Positions 49,675 to 60,803 of a stretch of DNA of 64,000 bases are shown in pieces. Both the position numbers and the translations under genes were made by a program. Origin of the DNA: Diogma glabrata (Eukaryota > Arthropoda > Insecta > Diptera > Cylindrotomidae); contig OY856186.1 of NCBI GenBank assembly GCA_963693315.1, positions 287,944,930 to 288,008,929 of the forward strand. The letters are read 5' to 3'. Position 1 is the stretch's first letter; each line of letters starts with the position of its first letter. The notes below the pieces were generated by a model. That model made no database searches and was not told where the DNA came from. It saw nothing but the letters and a program-made list of their open reading frames with translations.

Positions 49675-50545
49675 TTTTCGGCAAACGGCTGTAAAGTTTA
49701 ACTTTATTGCCGCTAGGGAGTTAGCTAAAGTCTTACTTTTTAGCCTGACAGCAAAAGTAACGTCTAGCGACAGCAAAGGTAACGCCATTTTTATTTTATA
49801 TTACGGAGGCTGTAAAGTAGCATTTGTTATTTGTTAGTTTGTTATTTTTTCATACTTATTGTATAACCATGACAACAAAATAACAACTATTTCAATTTGA
49901 TTATAAATTTTGAAAAGGCTGCTTTGATAAAAATATTTTATTCATACAAATTTAAATGTTTTTTTCTCTTTTTTGGAAGTAATTATGACGATAAAAATTC
50001 ATATTTACAAAAAGTTTGATGTATTAATTTCATATTTATAAAAAATTTAAACGTTTGCCGAAAAAATAGTGTATTTAATTCGGAACTAAAGTGACTTTTT
50101 GTGTTTCGTCTATAATTGTCACAAAAAGTATCACTTTAGCTCCTAATTAAATAATGTACTATTTTTCTATGATAGCATATGAAAAGTCTATTTTCATCAT
50201 GCTTAATCCCCTGTGAAAATGTGTTCTTTTTCACTAGTGTAAAAACAATAACAAATTGTAGTTGTTATGGTACCTTCATATAATTTTACAAAGTTTTTAA
50301 AACAAAGCAGCCATGAAAAAATAGAATATGAATTTTAAATGTTATTTTGTCGATTTCTAATTTAATAATTTCTAATATATATCGTTTATATATTAACTAT
50401 CATAGAAAAAATTGCATTTCTTACGCGAGATAAAAACATTTCACGTTCGTGAAATTGGCCCACTCGACACTAACGCGTCTCGTAAACAAATTTTTACTAA
50501 CGAAAAAGCAGCGTTTTCATCTCTTGTAGGAAAATATACTATTTT
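49675..50545. repeat. Composite repeat: TTCGGCAAACG MITE, hairpin and dispersed module
   Basis: 49675-50065 has the TTCGGCAAACG/CGTTTGCCGAA ends and part of the CGGCTGTAAAGT repeats. 50065-50165 is a hairpin (CACTTTAGCTCCTAATT arm). 50165-50545 is the module with AACAAATTGTAGTTG and TAACGCGTCTCGTAAAC also seen at 15350-15985 and 56830-57060. Confidence 0.65.
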
Positions 50546-50600
50546 TTGATTTATTGATAAATAAATTTTATTTTCAAGTTAGTTTAGAATCACAATAAAT

Positions 50601-53310
50601 AATCCAGTCATTTTAGAAGTTTTAAGCCCCAATCTACGGAAAAATTCCTAGTGAGCTGAATTTTTGTATACACTTTTATTACGGCATTTTAATTAATATG
50701 TGAAAAATCGACATTGATATCGTGCCTGCTAAAAAAGTAATAAAAGTCAAAAGGTCGCAAATATCATTTTTCTGCTAATATCTCGCTAATATCTAATATA
50801 TAGGTCAAACAAAAATTGTTCATTGTGAAATTATCTACAAAAATCAGATCAACTGTTTTTGGAGTAGAGAATGCACTCACATACAATATACACATACTAG
50901 AATGCATTCACATACGATATTGTATACCGTACACCAAGGCGTAAATTCAGTTGCTTTTTATTCATATTTTCAAGTGTATTAAAATTTAAAACATTCATCT
51001 AATGCTTGGGTGTTTTGTGAAAAATATACTTATATTATAGAAGATTCGGAAACAAACGACCTACACTGGCAGATGTTTCGTATTTTATTGTTCCGAGACC
51101 CGCTGTCGAGACTGTCTGTCCGACTGTGTTTAGCTCAGTTGAAGACGTTATTTTAATAGTTTCATGCTCTTGAACAATTTTTCATAATGAGTGATACATG
51201 TTTTATATGCGGTGAATTGTTGTCGGTTTGTGATGTAGTAGAAGTTACACGTGGTTTACAAACATTAAAAAATGCTAGTATGGTTAGAGGTGATGGTAAT
51301 ATTGAATAGTTAAATACTTTTGCTTCTTTAAATGTTCACCGTAATTGTCGTAAAAATTAAACGAACAATTTGAGTATCGCGGCCTTTAAACGACGTCAGG
51401 AAGAACCAAGTACATCGCAATCTCCGCGTAAGAAAAGAATTTGCGCTTTTGATTTTAAAACATTCTGTTTGTTTGGTGGAGAAAAAGCCAGTAAGGAAAC
51501 TGAGTGAAAAACAGATAAAAATACAGACGCGTTATTAGAGAGGTGAGTACTCTTACTTTTAAAGACACAGTTTTGAAAGCCGCAGAGGCGCGGGGTGATA
51601 AATATGGAAAAGTTGTAAAGGAGCGTGTGAATTTTGAGCATGACTTAAATATCACGATAGCTAAATATTACGATAAATGGTTCTCCAATTTTTTGTTTGT
51701 CAGTGGAAAGGGTGATGCAGGCCGTCCATTGAACGAAAATATTAGAACTGCCATGAACAATGCTTTTCATTATATAGAAAATAATGAAGATTGTCAATTT
51801 ACATTGGCGGAGTTGCAAGATGTGATGAAAGATTTCGTTCCAGACGATAAAACTATAACAATAAAATTGATTGCTCGGTATGGGAGCAATACTGTAATTA
51901 CCACGAAAAGTAAGTCTTTAACAATAATTTTCTTTCGAGATATTGTAGCTAATATTTTAACTATATCGTGGTACGAGGAGAAAAAACAAAATCACTGTTA
52001 TGAACGTCTTCGAACTGTAGAAACTGCTGCATCAATAATTAAAGAAGCTATTCGTTCTCATACAATCATTCACGACTCTTCTCAACCACCAAGTCGAATG
52101 TTAGATAATGTTAATAACGAGATTCCAGAAACTTTAACACATGTTTTTGCATGAATTATTAGTGAATAAAGAATAAAGAAGGCAAAACAAAAAAAAATGA
52201 AGCAAAATCTACAGCCATAGCCCATGTTATAATGGGTGAATGCGCCTACGATCGTTTTCGTCACAGCACAGCTGCTACTTAACCTTTCGGTATTCCACGC
52301 CATGACGGGATGTGATACAACTTCAACAATTCAGATATTGTAGCTTTGGTAAGCAAACAAAACAGGTGTGAAATATCCGTTATTGCCATCTACTTCTTCA
52401 GCAGCTCAACAGCATATTTTTCGATTGTATTATCAAATACAAACCTGGCTAGGAAGAGAAATTGATCCAGAATAGTGGGGTTAGGAGTAAAAAAATAACA
52501 AACTGCCGCCAGTAACAACTTTATTAAAACCAACACCCGATGGGCGATGATCTACTAAACGCAATCTATTGTAATTGTACAAAAGCTTGTGGCGGCAAGT
52601 CTGGATGCAAAAAAATTGGTTGAAGATGCTCAAAAGTTTGTGGACATTACCGTGGGCAGTCATGCTTAAACGGGGAATCAACTATTGATAAAGATGATGA
52701 AGATGTCGACTTAAGTAAAGGAATGTTTCAATTCGATGTTTTGTCAGCAAATTTTAATGATAGAGAAACTGAGGATATCGACAATGTGTGAATAAAAAAT
52801 AATTATGTACATATAAATTAGTAGTCAGTAATGAGTTTAATTTTTTTGTATTTTTCAGTGTTTAAATAAAAAACTCTTCACTTTTAAATACAAAATCCTT
52901 TTATTACATATCTTGGATTATGTCTACTGTGAAAACAATGTAAAAAAACTCGCCTTGAATTCTACCTCGAGAGTGGTGTGAAAACAAGTGCATAATCATA
53001 ATGTAGTCGCTTTCTCAGCGCTCTACTAAAAAAACGGTTGATCTTACAGAAATCTGAATGAAGCATTTTTTGTTGATAATTGCACGATAAACAATTTTTG
53101 CTTGACCTCAATTGACCTTCGAGCAATAGGTCGCGAGATATTCGCGGAAACTGATTTTCGTTACCCTTTTGACCTTTATAACTTTTTTAGCCGGCACGAT
53201 ATCAATGTCAATTTTTCACATATTTATTAAAATGCTGTAATACAGGTGCAAACAAAAATTCAGCTCACTAGGAATTTTTCCGCAGTTAAAACCTATAATG
53301 ACTGGATTAA
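50601..53310 (+). mobile_element. Long-TIR DNA transposon carrying a broken CXC-domain protein gene
   Basis: The left end AATCCAGTCATTTTAG at 50601 matches the right end in inverse at about 53310. About 300 bp on each side correspond (shared AAAAATTCCTAGTGAGCTGA, CATTGATATCGTGCC, AAAGTCAAAAGG-like text). Extending each end by one base gives TAATCCAG/CTGGATTA, so a TA duplication is possible. The only coding sequence inside is the degenerate plus-strand gene 51187-52791. The arrangement is that of a once-autonomous DNA transposon whose transposase would be that protein. Confidence 0.65.
51187..52791 (+). pseudogene. Uncharacterised multicopy protein with C-terminal CXC domain, probable transposase remnant
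   Basis: From ATG at 51187 the sequence reads MSDTCFICGELLSVCD, later SIAAFKRRQEEPSTSQSPRK, FDFKTFCLFGGEKASKETE and, from 51543, STLTFKDTVLKAAEARGDKY onward to RTVETAASIIKEAIRSHTI (open to 52154). A further block has VFHAMTGCDTTSTI, then IFRLYYQIQTWLGREIDPE. The end (52540-52672) is a cysteine-rich CXC-like segment: YCNCTKACGGKSGCKKIG, a stop, RCSKVCGHYRGQSCLNG. This block order is familiar to me from large hypothetical-protein families in arthropods (unsearched). Several stops, and a gap of many hundred residues before the GCDTTS block, make it a deleted, dead copy. Confidence 0.65.
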
Positions 53311-53733
53311 AATCGTTTTTTGCGCTTCATCTCAATTTTTTTCCAGAATGTAGTTACACGTAAATGAAACTTGGTTTTTAATATGGAGACAATCATCAGT
53401 TGTGTTTGGTCGCATCAAAGTTGAATAGATTTCGACCAAACTTTCGACATTTATCTGGCTGTTGGGGGTTTTCAACCGGATGTTAATGTTAATTAGAAAT
53501 TTAACGATGTACCAAGTGTAATAAATAATAAACTAATAAAAACACCTGACGAAGAAGATCAAATGTGTCGGTAAGCCAGAAAATCACAACGAAAATGTCT
53601 ATATGAATAACGCATATTACTTTGTTTGCTGTTGCTACAATGAACTGCTATAGTATAGTCTTTTAGTCCACACAACCGAACAAATCAGAACTTATGTCTA
53701 ATAACTTTTCGAATACATTATTAAATGTGTTAC
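53311..53733 (-). other. Upstream end of the large aldehyde oxidase intron
   Basis: Separates the CXC transposon from the candidate first exon. No gene or clear repeat is seen. Confidence 0.4.
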
Positions 53734-53776
53734 CTTTATATTCCACACCATTTACAGTAAAAACAATCTCAGACAT
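53734..53776 (-). CDS. AOX: Aldehyde oxidase, probable exon 1
   Basis: ATG at 53776 starts MSEIVFTVNGVEYK, the first beta-strand peptide of the plant-ferredoxin-like 2Fe-2S domain found at the N-terminus of aldehyde oxidases. The frame ends one base into a codon at a GTAACA donor (AAAG|GTAACA). The next oxidase exon on this strand (28899) starts with the two bases TG, so the split codon is GTG and the join reads VEYKVNSSTVPFDTTLNTYI, as expected. Adding these 43 nt makes the whole CDS exactly 1262 codons. The implied intron is about 24.8 kb and packed with mobile elements. The alternative is that this exon belongs to a lost or distant paralogue. Confidence 0.75.
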
Positions 53777-54284
53777 TGTTTTCAATTAAATTTGAACCTT
53801 GAAAGTTTTTATTGCACACTTTTCACTCCACTATTTTTATTTACAAACTAATGATATTAAATAATTAAAACATTTATTTATACCGGAACCAACTCACTCA
53901 AAACAAAAACATTCTTATTTCATATATCACACTATTGGAGTATGTTTTTTATTTTCATTCGCTATCAATGAATTAAAATAAATAATCAAACTGATAACGT
54001 TTCAAATTTCTTTACTAAAACTACAACGTTACTTTATCAACGTGGAGACATTTGCAATTGAATTGATATTTGACATTTTCTAAATAACTCAAACTTTAAA
54101 TAAAAGAAGTCGTAAAAGTGTTGAAATCAATATTTTTTAACAAATGAATTTGAATTACAACTCTACCCTACGTTCAAAATTAAACTTGTTTTTAATTGAT
54201 TGATTAAATAAATTTATTTTATAATAATAAAGTTATGTAGATATGAAAAAAATTGCTTTTCTAATTTCAAATTAATTCTCTATT

Positions 54285-55944
54285 TTAATATATTTTTGTT
54301 GGAAATTTGCTGGCATGCCATTTCTTCATGGCAAGAATAATTCTGTCAGACATCCAATTATTAAAGTTTATTCCAAAACAATTCATAACGAAGCAATTCA
54401 AATAAACACATAAACGATCAACAAATGACATTTCATACAGTTTATTTGAATTCAATTTTCCTAGCCATTCATCTTCTTCTATAATTTCAATCTTAATTTT
54501 ATCTTTTAATAGATTTTCAAAAACTTCATTTTTATTTTCTTGGCGATGTTTCAAGTTTTTAAAGTCATAAATTTCAATTGACTCCGTTAAAAATCTGATT
54601 GTATTGTTTAAATATTTATTTCGTTTAACTAGTGCACTTTGCATATTTTCTATTTCAATATTTGTAAATATTTTTTTTGCAATTGTTTCATTTTGTATAT
54701 CAACTGAATACTGATAACCTGGGACACCAACCGCTCGTCTTGTTAGAAACAATTGACTTTTATAGGTTAAACAAAATAAAAACGGTTTCATACCGTTAAT
54801 GAAAAATGTTAACATTTCCTCAAACTTTTTCGATTCGAATTGTATGATTGGAAGAAAGAAATAACGTAAAAGAGATTTACATATAACCTCTACATTTTCA
54901 ATATTATTTAAACAAAAATTGTATTCATCATGAACGCCAAGTAGATGTCCCATACAGGCCCAAAAATGAATAAACCCCTCACGATCCTCTTGTGTTGCTG
55001 TTTTTATTCCAAGAACATGAGGTCTAGATATTACAAATCCCATAAAGCCAAATAGGGTTAGAGCGACCTCTGCCTGTGAAATAAATCCGTTACCATTCCC
55101 TTGTGATGATTTTGATGCAGATAAATGCAGACGTCGAACACGGTATAGGGACTTCCATGAGCTGTAACGAAAATTACATTTATGTATTAGTTTTATTTCT
55201 CTGCCTTCTCTATCTCCCTGTTTCTCTTCAATCCTCTTTCGCTATTTTTCTCTCTTTCTCATTTTCTATATTTCAAGCCTTTTTCCCACTTTTTTATATC
55301 TTTCACTCTTTAGCACTCACTTTATCGCTTTCTCTTTTTCGTCACCCAATTTTACTCTTTCTCTCTACTTTTTTCTTTCTTTCTCTGTCCGTATTTATTC
55401 TCTTCTTAACTCTTTCTCCGTCGTTTAAAATAAATTAATAAATTTAAAATCTTACTCGCTATTTGTTGTCAACTCACAATCATACCAAGCGTTTAAATGC
55501 ATTAAAGTTTCCACATATCGTTTTCTTGATGTCTCTACACTTCCAGATTTTTCTGTCCCAATTAATATATCTAATCCGCCTGGCTCAGCTAGCAATATGA
55601 TAAGTCCCAACAAATTGGACTGCATTACAGAACATCGATTTTTATGATAAAACTGTTGACCTCTTTTAACAAAACAATGAACTAATTATACACAACTCAT
55701 TTTTCGGTTTTTAATAAATTAACCCTTTGATACTTATTTTCATCAAACCAATCCGGTATAGTCGGTTGAACCTGATTAATTTCAACATTATCAATAGGAA
55801 TGTGATAAGCTTCAATCATTTTCGCAAAATAATCCTTTACCACTGCGAATTTCATAGTAACTATTATTAATAATTACAAATTAAATCAAAGACAATAATT
55901 ATACCTTTTTCTGGAGCAGTTAATTCTAAAGTATTTTCTGACAT
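54285..55944 (-). CDS. mpaB/rubber-oxygenase-like (DUF2236) protein, copy 2
   Basis: Four exons: 55944-55905, 55842-55725, 55662-55456 and 55161-54285, summing to 414 codons. Predicted family role: haem-dependent oxygenase fold of ER-bound mpaB and latex-clearing proteins; substrate unknown in insects. Seen: MSENTLELTAPEK start, WFDENKYQR, NLLGLIILLAEPGG in exon 3, WKSLYRVRRLH (the His is the candidate haem ligand), EDREGFIHFWACMGHLLGVH and DEYNFCLNN in exon 4. Introns 1 and 3 are GT-AG. Intron 2 is odd: the in-frame join needs a donor AG|GGTTAAT, one G too many, while the GT one base later shifts the frame. Either a one-base insertion, error or a disabled site. Intron 3 is strikingly purine-rich on the coding strand. 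Confidence 0.8.
55162..55455 (-). repeat. Polypurine-rich intron 3 of mpaB-like copy 2
   Basis: The plus strand is a long pyrimidine tract of CTCTCTTTCTC type (about 55195-55430), so the transcript is AG-rich. The 111-codon plus-strand ORF across it is composition only. Confidence 0.7.
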
Positions 55945-56185
55945 TTTGATGTATCTTGAATGTTGCAAATCGTACAAACGATTTGTTGCCTAGAACTAAC
56001 GATCAACCGTAAAACTGTAATAAAATTTATACCCCATAAAAGATAAACGTAATCAAAATTAATAAAATTAAAAATTATTCATATATAGTTGAACCTCTAT
56101 TTAAGAATAAATTAAATAAGTATAATTTGGCTTAAGTTTGTACTGTACAATTCAAAACAATTGATATTGAGCTTATACCAGGGGG
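55945..56185. other. Region upstream of mpaB-like copy 2
   Basis: AT-rich 5' flank of the minus-strand gene. No promoter element could be assigned with confidence. Confidence 0.35.
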
Positions 56186-56190
56186 TGTGT

Positions 56191-56654
56191 TCGTAAACTC
56201 TACATTGTAGAACAATGTTAAATATGTCATTGTAAATTTATCATTATTTGCTTACAAATCAAATTGTTATTAACGTCAAAAAATATTTTTTAATTATATA
56301 TTTATTTATTTTTTTAAATATTAAAATATGATAAAATTAACATATTAACAATTATGCTTGCCAATTTCGCTTATATGCTGTTGCCATTTTCATCAACAGT
56401 TTCTACAATTTGATAATTCGCCATTTTTTTTTTTAAATTTGCTTATTGTTTTGATTAATTTCTTAGCTTTTTCTAAAAATGACACTTCCAGAGGAGGTTC
56501 AAACTAGGATTGAAACTGACGCTCGTAACAATGTTAAAATAATTTATGAACGCTGAAAAGCACGTGGTTGTTGTTACAATATAGATTTAAGAACGCTTTC
56601 TATATGTCATTGTTAACAATATTGTTACAATGTAGAATTTACGAACACACTCCA
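56191..56654. mobile_element. MITE with GTGTGTTCGTAAAYTCTACA ends (PIF/Harbinger-like)
   Basis: The left end GGGTGTGTTCGTAAACTCTA is matched in inverse at the right end (TAGAATTTACGAACACACTC), with further TTGTAACAA/TTGTTA similarity. The inner frame near 56480 reads MTLPEEVQTRIETDARNN before a stop, possibly the start of a lost element protein. GGG-ended TIRs of this type suggest PIF/Harbinger, but the target duplication is not clear. Confidence 0.6.
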
Positions 56655-56829
56655 GTATCAAATATGTACATATAATACTTATCTTTTTATGACATTAAAA
56701 TAAAAATAAATCAACTTATAAATGTAAATTTATGTCTCATGTGATTTTTTAGCTGAAATTAAAAGCAAAAGAATTAAGGCAAGACTATAATAAATGTTAA
56801 CAGTTGTGTATTAAAAATGCATGTGTAAA

Positions 56830-57360
56830 TTCTTTTTTTCTATGATCGCAGATGAAAAGTCTATTTTCAAGCAGGCTTAATCCGCTGTGCAAATGAGTTT
56901 TTTTTCCTCTAGGGTAAAAAGAATAACAAATTGTAGTTGCTATGGTATTTTCATATAATTTTACAAAATTTTTTAAACAAAGCAACCATGAAAATAGAAT
57001 TTGAATTTTGAATGTTATTTTGTCGATTTCTAATTTAATAATTTCTAATAAATATCGTTTTTCGGCAAACGGCTGTAACGTTTAACTTTACTGCCGCTAG
57101 TGAGCTAGCTAAATTCTTACTTCTTTGGCTTATAATAGCGGCTGTAAAGTAACGTCATTTTTAATTTTTTTTACGGCGGCAGTAAAGTAACTTTCATATT
57201 TTTACGGCGGCAGTAAAGTAATTTTCATATTTTTACGGCAGCAGCAAAATAATATACTATGAAATTATGAATTTGTTTAAAACAGCATTCATTTCTTCGA
57301 AATTCATTTCAATGAAATAAAATCAATAAAAATTAATTTCAGAAAAATTTATTACCTCAT
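56830..57360. repeat. Dispersed module followed by a cut TTCGGCAAACG MITE
   Basis: 56830-57060 matches the modules at 15370 and 50165 (AACAAATTGTAGTTGCTATGG and following). 57055-57360 is a copy of the MITE at 33670 (CGGCGGCAGTAAAGTAA repeats, then AAATCAATAAAAATTAATTT), whose right half is replaced by the TA array. Confidence 0.65.
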
Positions 57361-57374
57361 ATTACGTTTTCATT

Positions 57375-58075
<701 letters not shown>

Positions 58076-58083
58076 CTTTCCAC

Positions 58084-58227
58084 CACTATAAAAGTGGTAC
58101 AGAAAAGTTGGAAAATCGCTATACTCGTTGTATCGCCCTCGAAGGCAACTATGTTGAATAAAAAAATCGAGTTTTGTCAAAATGTTGTTTTTTTCTTACT
58201 TATCCTACGGACTTATTGAACGACCTG
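58084..58227 (+). mobile_element. Truncated mariner end, inverse to the full copy
   Basis: Matches in reverse complement the right part of the mariner copy that starts at 58364 (shared GTTGGAAAATCGCTATACTC and the TIR with GGACTTATTGAACGACCTG). Only the last ~145 bp, including the transposase stop and one TIR, are present between two TA arrays. Confidence 0.85.
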
Positions 58228-58228
58228 T

Positions 58229-58363
<135 letters not shown>

Positions 58364-59653
58364 CAGGTCGTTCAATAAGTCCGTAGGATAAGTAAGAAAA
58401 AAACAACATTTTGACAAAACTCGATTTTTTTATTCAACATAGTTGCCTTCGAGGGCGATACAACGAGTATAGCGATTTTCCAACTTTTCTATACCACTTT
58501 TATAGTACGATTTCTCTTTCTCGTCAAAATAGGCCTCAGTTTCAGCGATTACTTCATCATTGGACTTAAATTTCTTTCCAGCAAGCATTCTCTTGAGATC
58601 TGAAAACAGGAAAAAGTCGCTGGGGCTAAATCTGGAGAATATGGTGGGTGGGTAAGCAATTCAAAGCCCAATTCATTCAATTTTGCCATCGTTTTCATCG
58701 ATCTGTGACACGGTGCATTATCTTGGTGAAACAACACTTTTTTCTTTTGCAAATGTGGCCGTTTCTTTGCGATTTCAGCCTTCAATCGATCCAAAAGTTC
58801 ACAGTAATACTCGCTGTTGATGGTGGTTCCTTTTGGAGATAGTCGATGAATATTATTCCGTTCGTATCCCAAAATACAGACGCCATCACCTTACCGGCCG
58901 ACTGTTGCGTCTTTGCTCGCTTTGGATTCGGTTCGTCGACTGCTGTCCACTCAGCTGACTGTCTTTTGGATTCTGGTGTGTAATTGTGAAGCCATGTCTC
59001 ATCCATTGTCACATATCTACGATAGAATTCCCTTTTATTGCGGTTTAACAGTGCCAAAGACTCCTCCGAAGCATCGATTCGTTGTTGTTTTTGGTCGACT
59101 GTGAGCTCACGCGGCACCCAATTTGCACAGAGCTTTCGCATACCCAAATGTTCATGTAAAATGGTAAAAACACTACCATCTGCTACCTTTACAATGTCAG
59201 CTATTTCGTGCACCTTCAATTTGCGATCGTTCATAACCAATTTGTGAATTTTTTTTATGTTTTCTGGAATAACAGCCTCATTTGGGCGTCCACTGCGCTC
59301 TGCATCTTTTGTGCTGGTACGACCACATTTAAATTCAGCCATCCACTTCTCTACCATTTGTCTCGATGGAGCAGAGTTTGGATAATGTTTATCAAGCCAT
59401 TGTTTGGTTTCCACTGTATTTTTTTTCATCAAAAAGCAATGCTTTATTAAAATTCGAAATTCACTTTTTTCCATTTTTTTTCAAAAACAAAAGTTGCTTC
59501 ACACAAAAATGCTATAACTCACGAATAAATAGTCAGATTGCTGTCAAATTTATACACGTATCGTTTGAAGGTTAGTACTAAATAAAAATCATATGGAAAA
59601 AATTCTAGTAACGCCATCTATGTGTCACCCTTACGGACTTATTGAATGACCTA
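58364..59653 (-). mobile_element. mariner element, nearly full length
   Basis: TIRs AGGTCGTTCAATAAGTCCGT and the complement of AGGTCATTCAATAAGTCCGT, inserted in TA repeats. The length (about 1.29 kb) and single transposase gene fit mariner. TA target duplication cannot be distinguished from the surrounding TA tract. Confidence 0.9.
58430..59474 (-). pseudogene. mariner transposase (DD34D) with two frameshifts
   Basis: From ATG at 59474: an N-terminal double HTH region (KNTVETKQWLDKHYPN, SAPSRQMVEKWMAEFK, ERSGRPNEAV, KLKVHEIADIVKVADGSVF) and a DDD catalytic core with YVTMDETWLHNY, LFHQDNAPCH and THPPYSPDLAP, the last two aspartates 34 residues apart. One single-base frame change lies near 58840 (after FIDYLQK) and another near 58620 (just after SPDLAP). 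Beyond it the C-terminus [19 protein letters not shown] is intact. Overall length is normal (about 347 codons). Two single-base shifts could be decay or sequencing error. Confidence 0.9.
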
Positions 59654-59806
<153 letters not shown>

Positions 59807-59924
59807 ATTTTTATTTTTATTTGGCTTAAATGATTTTACACATTTAAAATTATTTGGTATTAGCCAACGAAACCTTTATTTATAACTGTCACATCATTTA
59901 AATCAAACTAACCATGACATAAAT

Positions 59925-60203
59925 ATGAGTCACGTCAAAATCCTAGCCAAAGAGTCAAATTACCGGAAACGTAGCATACTAGAGATGATACATATTAAAA
60001 ATGTGACAACAGTATCAATAAACAAGAAGATTCTGACTATCTCCAATCACATTATGACAACATTATCATATATTAAGAATTTTAGAGAACACGAACATGA
60101 TGAATCAACACGTACTCAATACACCTACATCTGTTATCAACGGTTATACTTCTTACTCTCGCCTGTGATATCAACATTTCATCTGTATGTTTTGTGCAAT
60201 TAA
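59925..60203 (+). pseudogene. Penelope-like element, C-terminal fragment
   Basis: The frame begins KILAKESNYRKRSILEMIHI. This is the conserved block after the GIY-YIG endonuclease in Penelope-like retroelements and related proteins, where K-R-x3-E-x-IHI is typical. The GIY-YIG and reverse-transcriptase domains that should lie upstream are cut off by the TA array. The position relative to the hammerhead-like 3' end at 60550 supports the call. Confidence 0.55.
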
Positions 60204-60544
60204 TCAACACGTACTTAATTACACCTACATACTTATATGTGATCAACGGTCATACTCTTTATTCTCAACTGTGATACCTGTTTTCCATGTACATATGTAT
60301 TGTGCAATTCATTCTTGTACTGTTTGTAAACTAATTTTTATTTTTCGTTTGTTTTATTTCCTTCAACTTTTTGTTTACATAAAACACTGTTACTCAGTTT
60401 TAAATTAAAATCAAGAAAAAATGTAAATACTTTGATGTGTCATTTTAAAACTAATTTTTTATTTTGTAAGTTCAGATCTTAATTTTAATTTTAATTTAAT
60501 TGTAATGTCTTTATTGTTCGTTTATTAACTTTTTACTTATCTTT

Positions 60545-60603
60545 TTAGTTATCCTCCTGATGATGAATACGAATTGTATTCGAAACGTTGAGTTATAAAT
60601 AAA
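60545..60603 (+). ncRNA. Hammerhead-ribozyme-like core at the end of the Penelope-like element
   Basis: CCTGATGA is followed by GAATAC, a 5-nt loop and GTATTC (a perfect 6-bp stem II), then GAAAC. This is the CUGAUGA - stem II - GAAA core of hammerhead ribozymes, which are known in the terminal repeats of Penelope-like elements. Stem III would be only 2-3 bp (AC/GT around GTTGA), as in the minimal versions reported for these elements. Stem I is not convincing here and the sequence runs into the gap. Confidence 0.5.
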
Positions 60604-60803
60604 NNNNNNNNNNNNNNNNNNNNNNNNNNNNNNNNNNNNNNNNNNNNNNNNNNNNNNNNNNNNNNNNNNNNNNNNNNNNNNNNNNNNNNNNNNNNNNNNN
60701 NNNNNNNNNNNNNNNNNNNNNNNNNNNNNNNNNNNNNNNNNNNNNNNNNNNNNNNNNNNNNNNNNNNNNNNNNNNNNNNNNNNNNNNNNNNNNNNNNNNN
60801 NNN
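60604..60803. other. Assembly gap (200 N)
   Basis: A run of exactly 200 N, probably a gap of arbitrary stated size. It removes the junction between the Penelope-like element and the gypsy element, including the latter's 5' LTR, gag and most of the protease. Confidence 1.

Noticed and set aside
55103..55438. 111-codon plus-strand ORF rich in Leu, Ser and Phe resembling a membrane protein
   Set aside because: It is the complement of the purine-rich intron 3 of the minus-strand mpaB-like gene; hydrophobicity comes from CT-rich composition.
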